A DNA stretch of 5,257 bases from Alphaproteobacteria bacterium (lineage in GTDB: Bacteria > Pseudomonadota > Alphaproteobacteria > Micavibrionales > Micavibrionaceae). Numbering within the stretch: position 1 is the first letter of the stretch; each line of letters begins with the position of its first letter. The DNA lies in the NCBI GenBank assembly GCA_030432775.1, contig JAUILO010000155.1, positions 1-5,257 of the forward strand, written 5' to 3'. Positions 1-5,257 of this stretch are shown one piece after another. Made by a program: the position numbers and the translations under genes. The notes under the pieces are model-generated. The model searched no databases and was not told the DNA's origin. It saw only the letters and a list, made by a program, of their open reading frames with translations.

Positions 1-2219
1 AGCACATGGGCATCAATACGGATAAGAACATCATGCGCGCCATTTTTATATTTTTCCCAGACAAGCGACAAACCTTCAACCAGCACCTGACCACTTACCG
101 GTTTTGCAATATAGGCAGAAAATCCTTTTTCTGCGAAATGGTCATCGGCCAGCGGGTTACCTGCGGCTGTTAACATGATAAGACATGTTTCCCGCATTTG
201 TTCATCATCGTTAATAGCGCTCGCCAACATCTCGCCATTCATATCCGGCATTAAATAATCAACCACGGCGATTTTATAAGGATCATTTTCATTTATGGCA
301 GCTTTCATTTTCTTTAGCGCTCGCACGCCATTATCAACCACATCAACCCGCATACCGGCGGCGGCGAGTTGCTCGGATACAATCTGCCGAACGAAGGGCA
401 AATCATCGACAACCAAAACCCGTAAATTTTCTAATTCGGGTGCATCCGGCTTGCTATGAGCCTCGTGGTTATTCCGCGTCATCGGCAAGGTAAACCAAAA
501 AGTTGTGCCTTGTCCCAAATGACTGTCTACACCAATTTCTCCGCCCATCATTTCAACAAGGCTTTGGCAAATTGAAAGCCCCAGCCCCGTACCGCCATAT
601 TTACGCGTTGTCGATGTATCGGCCTGCGCGAATTTACCAAACACTCTGGATTGCGCATCTTCCGATAAACCAATACCTGTATCTTTCACAGAGAATTTCA
701 AAGACACTTTATCGTCCGGTAAATTTTCGCTTTTATCTTCTTCGACAGTTACCGTGACATAACCTTTATCGGTAAATTTAATAGAGTTGCTGATTAAATT
801 ACCCAAAATTTGCCGAATGCGCACAGGATCAGAGAACACGAACTGTTCACTTCCCGGCACATAACGCACGGCTAGCTCGATCGCCTTGTCGCGCGCCTTC
901 ACAGCATGTAAGCGCGCCAAATCATCAACCACCTCAAGCATATCAACGGCCATTGTATCAATTTCGAGTTTACCCGCCTCTATCTTAGAAAAATCAAGAA
1001 TATCATCGATAATCTGAAGCAATGTTTCACCGGAATTCATAATCGTACGGGCATAGCTGGATATTTGTTGAGATGGACGCGCGCCCAAAACAAGCTCGGC
1101 CATCCCCAGAATACCGTTCATCGGCGTCCGTATTTCATGGCTCATCGTTGCCAGAAATTCGCTTTTAACGCGGTTTGCGTCTTCAGCTTGTTTTTGCGCC
1201 TTAAGTGATTTAAGCCGCTCCGCTTCAAGACTATCGGTATAATTTTGCATCTGCTGATTAATGCGCTCTTTTTCAACAATAATGCGGCGCATCTGATACA
1301 GGAACAGAACACAAACCATGAAAGACACCAGAATAGCAAAAATCACATAAGAATGGCTTGTCTTATGAAGCGCAAGGAAATCCTCTGAGGGTGTCAAAAC
1401 CAATGACAATGTCAGATCATTAAAAGAAATATCTTCCCTATAAGAATATTGAGAAGATAGATCGCTTCCCGCCCCGAATTGCATTACTTTGCGGTGCAAC
1501 GGGTCCTCGTTACCTTCCATACCATCCACATAGATACTGAGAATATTAGGGCTGCTTTTACCGCTATACGTATCCTGAACCAAATGCCCCATATCCAGAA
1601 TGCTAAAAGCCACACCTTTTAGCTCGATATCATCTCCAGATACACTGAAGACAGGATGAATAATAAACAAATTATAAAGCTCGCTTAATCCCGAACCATT
1701 ACGATCTATAGTCTTGATGCCATTATGAACCTCAATAAACTCCATACTATCTAGAGTCATGACTGCGTAAAATGTTTGTCCTTTTTCAACAGCCTGATCA
1801 AGTAATTGGTGAAATAAACCGCCCTTTATAGCTTCACCATAAATATCTTTATAGTGTGGAGGACGAACATGCGCCCACGAAAAGCTCTTATCGTCTGCAT
1901 TATAGTCAACCCACCCCAACGCATCGCGACTAGTGAAATCATCGCTCTTATACCCTGTGAAAAGATCAAACTCAGCTGCGTCAACACTATTAGATGACAA
2001 ATAAAAATTGCCCAAACTACGTAATTGCTGCGCACGGGAAGAAATAATTCTTTTGAAAGACAGAACATCTCCCTTAGCCGCAGTTGCGAAACTGTGCTGT
2101 GTTTTCTGGACTTGCATATGATGCACTTTCCATGACACAGAAAAAGACACGCCTACACCAATCAAAAACACAGCAATGTAAATACAATATTTTTTAAATC
2201 TTCTCACGTTTAACCTCAC
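1..2219 (-). CDS. CHASE-domain hybrid sensor histidine kinase (3' end outside window)
   Basis: This is a membrane-bound hybrid histidine kinase that should sense an extracytoplasmic ligand, autophosphorylate and pass phosphate to its own receiver domain. At least 739 residues are visible, and the frame is open to the left edge. Residues about 11-30 form a first transmembrane helix after a basic N-terminus (RRFKK). A CHASE-like sensor follows, with LRSLGNFY near 65 and LGWV at 101-104. A second helix lies at about 289-310, then a short coiled-coil-like linker. The HisKA H-box is SHEIRTPMNG with phospho-His361. HATPase_c shows N478 (NLISNSIKFT), the G1 box DTGIG at D513 and the G2 box GGTGLGL near 540. 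The receiver has D605/D606, phospho-Asp654 (VVDYLMPDMNG), T684 and K706 and looks intact. No ATG precedes the first helix. GTG at 2219 gives a 4-bp GTGA overlap with the upstream gene, and GTG at 2207 is an equally plausible start. The family is clear; the ligand is unknown. A second receiver or an Hpt domain could follow outside the window. Confidence 0.93.
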   Translation of the reverse strand, partial: MRLNVRRFKKYCIYIAVFLIGVGVSFSVSWKVHHMQVQKTQHSFATAAKGDVLSFKRIISSRAQQLRSLGNFYLSSNSVDAAEFDLFTGYKSDDFTSRDALGWVDYNADDKSFSWAHVRPPHYKDIYGEAIKGGLFHQLLDQAVEKGQTFYAVMTLDSMEFIEVHNGIKTIDRNGSGLSELYNLFIIHPVFSVSGDDIELKGVAFSILDMGHLVQDTYSGKSSPNILSIYVDGMEGNEDPLHRKVMQFGAGSDLSSQYSYREDISFNDLTLSLVLTPSEDFLALHKTSHSYVIFAILVSFMVCVLFLYQMRRIIVEKERINQQMQNYTDSLEAERLKSLKAQKQAEDANRVKSEFLATMSHEIRTPMNGILGMAELVLGARPSQQISSYARTIMNSGETLLQIIDDILDFSKIEAGKLEIDTMAVDMLEVVDDLARLHAVKARDKAIELAVRYVPGSEQFVFSDPVRIRQILGNLISNSIKFTDKGYVTVTVEEDKSENLPDDKVSLKFSVKDTGIGLSEDAQSRVFGKFAQADTSTTRKYGGTGLGLSICQSLVEMMGGEIGVDSHLGQGTTFWFTLPMTRNNHEAHSKPDAPELENLRVLVVDDLPFVRQIVSEQLAAAGMRVDVVDNGVRALKKMKAAINENDPYKIAVVDYLMPDMNGEMLASAINDDEQMRETCLIMLTAAGNPLADDHFAEKGFSAYIAKPVSGQVLVEGLSLVWEKYKNGAHDVLIRIDAHV

Positions 2220-2232
2220 TTAAAATCCCCTT
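2205..2232 (-). promoter_or_regulatory. Translational coupling site with two candidate GTG starts for the hybrid kinase
   Basis: Two in-frame GTG codons compete as the start of the kinase gene. GTG at 2219-2217 shares GTGA with the TGA stop (2218-2216) of the upstream gene and is preceded by AAGGGG (2232-2227) at 7-nt spacing. GTG at 2207-2205 is preceded by GAGG (2217-2214), which overlaps that stop codon, at 6-nt spacing. An in-frame TAA at 2222-2220 rules out any start further upstream. In either case ribosomes finishing the receiver-ATPase gene would be positioned to start the kinase, so the two proteins are probably made in a linked ratio. Which GTG is used cannot be decided from sequence. 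Confidence 0.6.
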
Positions 2233-3178
2233 CACAGCGGACAAATAAGGTGACCTCATTGCCTTTATCGTTATATGTAACCGCATCAAAGCTGTTAACA
2301 TTGCTACGCGCGATGCCGCGCCCGTGACTATCACCCGTTCGGGCTGGATCAATATTCATATAAGATTGCCAATCAAACCCATCACCTTGGTCACTGATTT
2401 TCACCTGAACACCATCAGCGCTAAAATTAATCGTTGCCATTGCGCTTTTGTCTTTGTTTTCCGGTAAATTCTGAATACGGCTCACTTCCTCGCGCCAATT
2501 ATCGTCTTCCAGCATTCTGGTTTTGGCATCATAACCGATACCCAGATTCCCATGTTCAACAGCATTAATCAAAATCTCGCATAGCCCCGGCAATACGCGT
2601 TTTGGTTCCGGGAAACAATTGGCCAGCAGCGCAGATAAACTTTCTGCCTCAGGTAATGTGCTGAATTTAAATGATGCATATTCAATCAAATTAAAGCCTG
2701 TGCGGTGCTTGCCAAGCTCATCGGACAGAAGCTTGGAACGACGGGCTTCGCGAACCGCTGCCGATAAAACAGAACGGAGCATGCCCCGATCAACAGGCTT
2801 GGTTAAATAGTAAAATACCCCCGCATCCAGCCCCTCGCGCATTTCCTCCAAGCTATCAGCTCCCGTCACCATGATCACTGGTATATTACGAAGCTCCACA
2901 TCTTCCTTCATGCGACGTACAGCCGTTATGCCATCCATAACCGGCATTTCCCTATCCATCAAAACAACGTCAACCGTTTTGCGATTAACCTCAAGAACGC
3001 TTAGGGCTTTTTGCCCGTCTGTCGCCGTGAACATGTTATGACCTAGCCCTGTGATCTGCGCTTCTAAAAACCCCATAGATAAAATATCATCATCAACAGC
3101 AAGCACGTTCATCGGCTTATCTTGCTCCCAATGCATATAATCAAAATCTATTTCAGCAACCATGAATGCGCCTTTCAT
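2216..3178 (-). CDS. Response regulator with receiver domain fused to RsbW/SpoIIAB-like ATPase domain
   Basis: This is a soluble signalling protein of about 320 residues (numbering here counts the TTG at 3181 as residue 1). Residues about 25-145 form a complete receiver domain: acidic pair D30/D31, phospho-Asp76 (LMDREMPVMDG), T106 and K128 before P129. Residues about 165-318 are a GHKL ATPase of the anti-sigma-kinase type. The N-box CEILINAVEHGN has E202 and N206 in the E-x3-N spacing of SpoIIAB-like kinases, G1 is SDQGDGFD (264-270), and G2 is HGRGIARSNV (286-295). There is no HisKA domain, no DNA-binding domain and no PP2C phosphatase domain. An insertion of about 30 residues (213-245) separates the N-box from the strand before G1. 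Phosphorylation may switch an ATP-dependent kinase or partner-binding activity, but the target is unknown. It is the first gene of an operon with the hybrid kinase. ATG 3178 has GAGG at 10-nt spacing. ATG 3163 has AAAGG at a better 7-nt spacing and is a real alternative, giving a protein 5 residues shorter. Confidence 0.9.
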   Translation of the reverse strand: MKGAFMVAEIDFDYMHWEQDKPMNVLAVDDDILSMGFLEAQITGLGHNMFTATDGQKALSVLEVNRKTVDVVLMDREMPVMDGITAVRRMKEDVELRNIPVIMVTGADSLEEMREGLDAGVFYYLTKPVDRGMLRSVLSAAVREARRSKLLSDELGKHRTGFNLIEYASFKFSTLPEAESLSALLANCFPEPKRVLPGLCEILINAVEHGNLGIGYDAKTRMLEDDNWREEVSRIQNLPENKDKSAMATINFSADGVQVKISDQGDGFDWQSYMNIDPARTGDSHGRGIARSNVNSFDAVTYNDKGNEVTLFVRCEGDFK

Positions 3179-3181
3179 CAA

Positions 3182-3317
3182 ATTGTAACCTCAGATATCT
3201 TGAAAATAGATAGAGTACCCTGAAACTACTTATACATTCAGACTATCAACCGAAAGTTGTTAAGCAATGAATTTTGTGTTTCAATATCGTGTTACATTAT
3301 TTCATTTGTGTTACAAT
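3182..3317. repeat. 8-bp inverted pair ATTGTAAC / GTTACAAT at the two ends of the intergenic region
   Basis: ATTGTAAC at 3182-3189 is the exact reverse complement of GTTACAAT at 3310-3317. Each copy reads GTTACAAT when viewed in the direction of the gene it precedes. Each lies just upstream of a start codon: 3 bp upstream of ATG 3178 and 17 bp upstream of ATG 3335. The left copy is therefore within the ribosome-binding region of the receiver-ATPase gene. This may mean that one regulator controls both divergent units, but an 8-bp match in AT-rich DNA can arise by chance. Confidence 0.35.
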
Positions 3318-3319
3318 AA
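3274..3319 (+). repeat. Three imperfect direct repeats, core GTGTTaCA, upstream of the response regulator gene
   Basis: Three 14-bp units lie just upstream of the rightward regulator: TTGTGTTTCAATAT (3274-3287), TCGTGTTACATTAT (3287-3300) and TTGTGTTACAATAA (3306-3319). The second and third share a perfect GTGTTACA at 19-bp start-to-start spacing. The first and third match at 12 of 14 positions. OmpR-family regulators bind tandem direct repeats, so these are candidate operator half-sites for autoregulation. The spacings (13 and 19 bp) are not the regular 10-11 bp usual for such sites, and AT-rich DNA yields chance repeats, so confidence is modest. Confidence 0.4.
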
Positions 3320-3334
3320 AGAACAACTCAACAT

Positions 3335-4075
3335 ATGGGTCACCATAATATGGATACGATATTACTGATTGAGGACGATAAATTAATACGACAGATGTTA
3401 CGTGACACATTGGAACGCAAGAACTACATTATATTAGAGGCCATGAACGGAAAACGTTCACTTGAGATTTTAGAGCATCATAATGTTAACCTGATCTTGC
3501 TTGATTTAACATTGCCTGACGGTAATGGTGCCAATTTTATTCCGCATATCAGGGAAAAAACAAACGCGCCGGTTATCATCGTAAGCGGTGAATATTGCAA
3601 AGATCAAAAAGTCAAAACTCTTAATGCCGGTGCCGATGATTATATCGAAAAGCCATTTGATCCTGATTTGTTGATTGCCCGCATCAATGCCAATTTACGC
3701 CGCTATAAGGATATAAAGCCGCAAAGCAGCGTTACACGCGACCGCATAACTCATATTGACGATCAAATCAGAATAGGACAATGGTTATATGATCCGTCAC
3801 GTTACCAAATTTTCACTCAGGACGGCACCGAAGGAGAGCTTACCTCTAGTGAATTTATATTACTTGGTACGCTTATTCAAAATGCCGGACGCGCTTTAAA
3901 GCGCGAAGAACTATGCGAATCCATACGCCGCGATAGCTACATACCGACCCCGCGGGCGATTGATGTTAAAATAACAAGACTGCGCAAGAAAATCGGTGAC
4001 AACACAACTCCGCCAAAGATTATTCGTACAATTCGCGGTGTTGGTTATATGCTGAGCGAAGACGCTATCGGCTAA
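3335..4075 (+). CDS. OmpR/PhoB-family winged-helix response regulator
   Basis: This is a cytoplasmic transcription regulator of 246 residues, full length for the family. The receiver (about 7-124) has E13/D14, phospho-Asp57 (LLDLTLPDGNG), S84 at the Thr/Ser switch position, Y103 in GADDY and K106 in EKPF, so it should be phosphorylatable. After a linker of about 20 residues, the C-terminal winged-helix domain (about 145-241) shows LTSSEFILL (169-177), a recognition helix around RAIDVKITRLRKKI (207-220) and the closing wing IRTIRGVGYML (230-240). No histidine kinase gene is directly downstream. The divergent hybrid kinase operon is the obvious candidate partner, although hybrid kinases often need an Hpt step to reach a regulator. 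Neither start has a strong Shine-Dalgarno. ATG 3350, giving MDTILLIEDD, fits the usual N-terminus of this family better than ATG 3335 and would remove five residues. Target genes cannot be read from the window; autoregulation is plausible from the repeats upstream. Confidence 0.93.
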   Translation: MGHHNMDTILLIEDDKLIRQMLRDTLERKNYIILEAMNGKRSLEILEHHNVNLILLDLTLPDGNGANFIPHIREKTNAPVIIVSGEYCKDQKVKTLNAGADDYIEKPFDPDLLIARINANLRRYKDIKPQSSVTRDRITHIDDQIRIGQWLYDPSRYQIFTQDGTEGELTSSEFILLGTLIQNAGRALKREELCESIRRDSYIPTPRAIDVKITRLRKKIGDNTTPPKIIRTIRGVGYMLSEDAIG

Positions 4076-4093
4076 AGCTGCTCATATCGTTAT

Positions 4094-4114
4094 GCGTTAC
4101 TATATTGTAATCGC
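4094..4114. terminator. Small hairpin between convergent genes, possible weak terminator
   Basis: GCGTTAC (4094-4100) can pair with GTAATCGC (4107-4114) around a 6-nt loop, leaving one bulged T. GCTCA (4080-4084) and TGAGC (4127-4131) could extend the pairing outward imperfectly. It sits in the 42-bp gap between the regulator stop codon and the stop of the convergent peroxiredoxin-like gene, where a bidirectional terminator would be expected. There is no T-run directly after the stem on either strand, so it is not a canonical intrinsic terminator. Confidence 0.2.
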
Positions 4115-4117
4115 TGA

Positions 4118-4888
4118 TTAATGTTTTGAGCTGTCCTTTTCAAACAGTATTTTAACATGATCAAGCAATACAGATGTTTCCGCACGCTGGCGATAATCCG
4201 CATTCAAATACGCATAGCTTATCTTGCCATCCTGACCAATCACGTAAGAGGCAGCAAGCGGCAAAACATCGCTTTCATCACCGTTTACTTCATGCAGGCT
4301 AAAGCCCTTTTGGTAATATTCAGCAATTTTAGCAGGCAGGTGATACGCAACGCCGTAATCTTTGGCAACAGTGTTCCCTTCATCACTTAGAACATGAATA
4401 CGCAAATCTTCTTTATCTTGTGTACTCCACGCTTGATCCGGAAGCGCCGGGCTTATAGCAACAAGCTGCGCTCCCAGGGCTTCGAACTTATCCGCATGCG
4501 CCTGTATGTCTTCCAGATAGATATTACAATATGGGCACCATTCACCGCGATACCAGATCAATACAACAGGACCTTTTTCAAGCAAAGCTGACAAACTAAT
4601 CTCATGCCCCAATGCATCGGGCAAAGTAAAATCAGGAGCGGCATCTCCGACATTCTTGGCAGATTCCAGCACGCCGGATTCTTCAACCAGCTTTATACCT
4701 TCAGCATAATCATCCTGCTTTTGCTGGGATGCTTTATCCGCGAAATCATCCTGACGAGCCTTAAGCTTTTCACTGACAGTAGGCTGTTGCGCCTGTGCCT
4801 TTTTAACAGGGCCTTGCATATCAAGCGTTGCCACAAATACAACCATCACAAAAACGCCCGCCAGATAAACCAGTGGAAAATACTTCAT
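4118..4888 (-). CDS. Membrane-anchored or exported peroxiredoxin-like (AhpC/TSA) protein with CPYC motif
   Basis: This is a 256-residue thioredoxin-fold protein of the AhpC/TSA peroxiredoxin-like group, expected to reduce peroxides or exchange thiols outside the cytoplasm. Residues 4-22 are a strongly hydrophobic segment behind MKY. This could be a signal anchor, or a signal peptide cleaved after AQA at 31-33. A charged, Gln/Asp/Lys-rich stretch (about 35-75) probably forms a helical spacer. The catalytic domain starts at about 80 (VGDAAPDFTLPD), then VVLIWYRGEWCPYC places C118 and C121 in a CxxC. C118 is the likely peroxidatic cysteine; the motif also resembles thioredoxin-type reductases. 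A late segment, AASYVIGQDGKISYAYLNADY (212-232, with the usual Gly-Lys turn), completes the fold. The start is firm: AAGGAG lies 7 nt upstream. It follows the YahK-like gene by 2 bp, so the two are almost certainly co-transcribed and coupled. Peroxidase versus thiol-disulfide activity cannot be told from sequence. Confidence 0.88.
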   Translation of the reverse strand: MKYFPLVYLAGVFVMVVFVATLDMQGPVKKAQAQQPTVSEKLKARQDDFADKASQQKQDDYAEGIKLVEESGVLESAKNVGDAAPDFTLPDALGHEISLSALLEKGPVVLIWYRGEWCPYCNIYLEDIQAHADKFEALGAQLVAISPALPDQAWSTQDKEDLRIHVLSDEGNTVAKDYGVAYHLPAKIAEYYQKGFSLHEVNGDESDVLPLAASYVIGQDGKISYAYLNADYRQRAETSVLLDHVKILFEKDSSKH

Positions 4889-4890
4889 TC

Positions 4891-5257
4891 TTACTCTCCT
4901 TTAAGTGATTGCATATCAATCACAAAACGATATTTAACATCACCGTTAATAACGCGCTCATATGCTTCATTAATATCCTGAATATTAGTCATTTCAATAT
5001 CGGACACAATGTCGTGTTCTGCGCAAAAATCCAGCATCTCTTGCGTTTCTTTAATGCCGCCGATTAACGACCCGGCAATTCTTTTGCGTTTCATGATCAA
5101 TGCCGACGCATCTACCTCCGGCAAAGGACCAACAGCCCCCACCACAGCCATCGTTGTATCGCGTTTCATCAAGGCAATATAAGGATTCACATCATGTGGC
5201 ACAGGAATGGTATTCAGCAAGAAATCAAAACTATTGGCATGTGCTTCCATTTCATCG
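4891..5257 (-). CDS. YahK-like NADP-dependent zinc alcohol dehydrogenase / aldehyde reductase, C-terminal part (5' end outside window)
   Basis: These 121 C-terminal residues belong to a cytoplasmic medium-chain zinc alcohol dehydrogenase of the cinnamyl-alcohol-dehydrogenase/YahK group, which reduces aldehydes to alcohols with NADPH. The frame continues through the right edge of the window (Asp-Glu precede the first visible Met), so the Met at 5250 is internal. I recognise the group from SFDFLLNT, from the LMKRDTTMAVVGA strand-turn of the Rossmann domain, and from the C-terminal run through AGSLIGGIKETQEMLDFCAE, then DIEM, INEAYERVINGDVKYRFVID. These closely resemble E. coli YahK as I remember it. 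The catalytic zinc ligands and the cofactor-binding glycine motif lie in the missing N-terminal part and cannot be checked here. It is the upstream member of a coupled pair with the peroxiredoxin-like gene. The shared operon suggests a role in handling reactive aldehydes or oxidative by-products, which is inference. Confidence 0.9.
   Translation of the reverse strand, partial: DEMEAHANSFDFLLNTIPVPHDVNPYIALMKRDTTMAVVGAVGPLPEVDASALIMKRKRIAGSLIGGIKETQEMLDFCAEHDIVSDIEMTNIQDINEAYERVINGDVKYRFVIDMQSLKGE
4896..4901 (-). promoter_or_regulatory. Shine-Dalgarno of the peroxiredoxin-like gene inside the end of the upstream gene
   Basis: AAGGAG (reverse complement of 4896-4901) lies 7 nt before ATG 4888. 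It falls within the last codons (Lys-Gly-Glu) of the YahK-like gene, whose TAA stop is only 2 bp from the ATG. This near-perfect site fixes the start and indicates translational coupling between the two genes. Confidence 0.85.

Larger units (their letters stand above)
3182..3334. promoter_or_regulatory. Divergent intergenic control region
   Basis: This AT-rich stretch of 153 bp separates the leftward receiver-ATPase/kinase operon from the rightward winged-helix regulator, so it must hold the promoters of both unless transcription reads in from elsewhere. Leftward, a TATAAG hexamer (complement of about 3228-3233) is a possible -10, with no convincing -35. Rightward, TACAAT at 3312-3317 and TACATT at 3293-3298 resemble -10 elements, again without a clear TTGACA at 17 bp. 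Weak core promoters together with repeated GTGTTACA motifs suggest activator-dependent transcription. This is inferred from the gene layout and motif content only. Confidence 0.5.

Noticed and set aside
503..757. Plus-strand open frame of 84 codons opposite the hybrid kinase
   Set aside because: It is antisense to the kinase ATPase domain, whose N, G1 and G2 boxes read clearly on the other strand; the translation has no recognisable domain.
1142..1339. Minus-strand open frame of 65 codons within the kinase
   Set aside because: It is out of frame with the kinase, across its second membrane helix and linker; its hydrophobic start only mirrors that membrane segment's base composition.
1826..2068. 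Minus-strand open frame of 80 codons within the kinase
   Set aside because: It is out of frame inside the CHASE region, which is continuously open and matches the family in the correct frame.
2619..2810. Plus-strand open frame of 63 codons opposite the receiver-ATPase gene
   Set aside because: It is antisense to a well-supported coding sequence and has no domain features.
3257..3287. TTGTTA with a downstream CAATAT as a rightward sigma-70 promoter
   Set aside because: Spacing is about 19 bp and both hexamers are poor matches, so it is not called as a discrete promoter.
3182..3334. CtrA-type TTAA-N7-TTAA box in the intergenic region
   Set aside because: Only one TTAA (in GTTAAGC) is present, with no second half at the required spacing.
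4157..4981. Three successive plus-strand open frames opposite the peroxiredoxin-like and YahK-like genes
   Set aside because: They are antisense shadows; the minus-strand genes have strong family motifs, a strong ribosome-binding site and a tight 2-bp junction.

Overview
The window is a densely coding stretch of bacterial chromosome, moderately AT-rich by eye. It contains five protein genes and no RNA genes, mobile elements or CRISPR arrays that I can see. The protein families (CHASE-type hybrid histidine kinase, OmpR/PhoB response regulator, YahK-type alcohol dehydrogenase, CPYC peroxiredoxin-like protein) point to a Gram-negative proteobacterium. An alphaproteobacterium is a reasonable guess, but the sequence alone does not settle it.

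Region 1 (1-3178, minus strand) is a two-gene signalling operon. The upstream gene (2216-3178) encodes an unusual response regulator: an intact receiver domain fused to an RsbW/SpoIIAB-like GHKL ATPase, with no DNA-binding and no PP2C domain. It overlaps or abuts the next gene, a membrane-bound hybrid histidine kinase (1-2219). That kinase has two transmembrane helices, a CHASE sensor domain between them, HisKA, HATPase_c and a receiver domain, and it runs off the left edge of the window.

Region 2 (3182-3334) is a 153-bp divergent intergenic region. It holds repeated GTGTTACA-type elements on the side of the rightward gene and an 8-bp inverted copy on the other side, so it probably contains the control sites for both transcription units.

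Region 3 (3335-4075, plus strand) is a complete OmpR/PhoB-family winged-helix response regulator, divergent from the kinase operon. The hybrid kinase, the receiver-ATPase protein and the DNA-binding regulator plausibly form one pathway. The kinase would sense a ligand through CHASE and pass phosphate to one or both regulators. The ATPase-output protein could act on a partner such as an anti-sigma/STAS system that lies outside the window. These links are inferred from gene order only.

Region 4 (4118-5257, minus strand) converges on the regulator and is a separate, tightly coupled pair. The end of a YahK-like NADP-dependent zinc alcohol dehydrogenase/aldehyde reductase is followed after 2 bp by an inner-membrane-anchored or exported peroxiredoxin-like protein with a CPYC motif. 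This suggests a small redox or aldehyde-detoxification operon whose promoter lies beyond the right edge.
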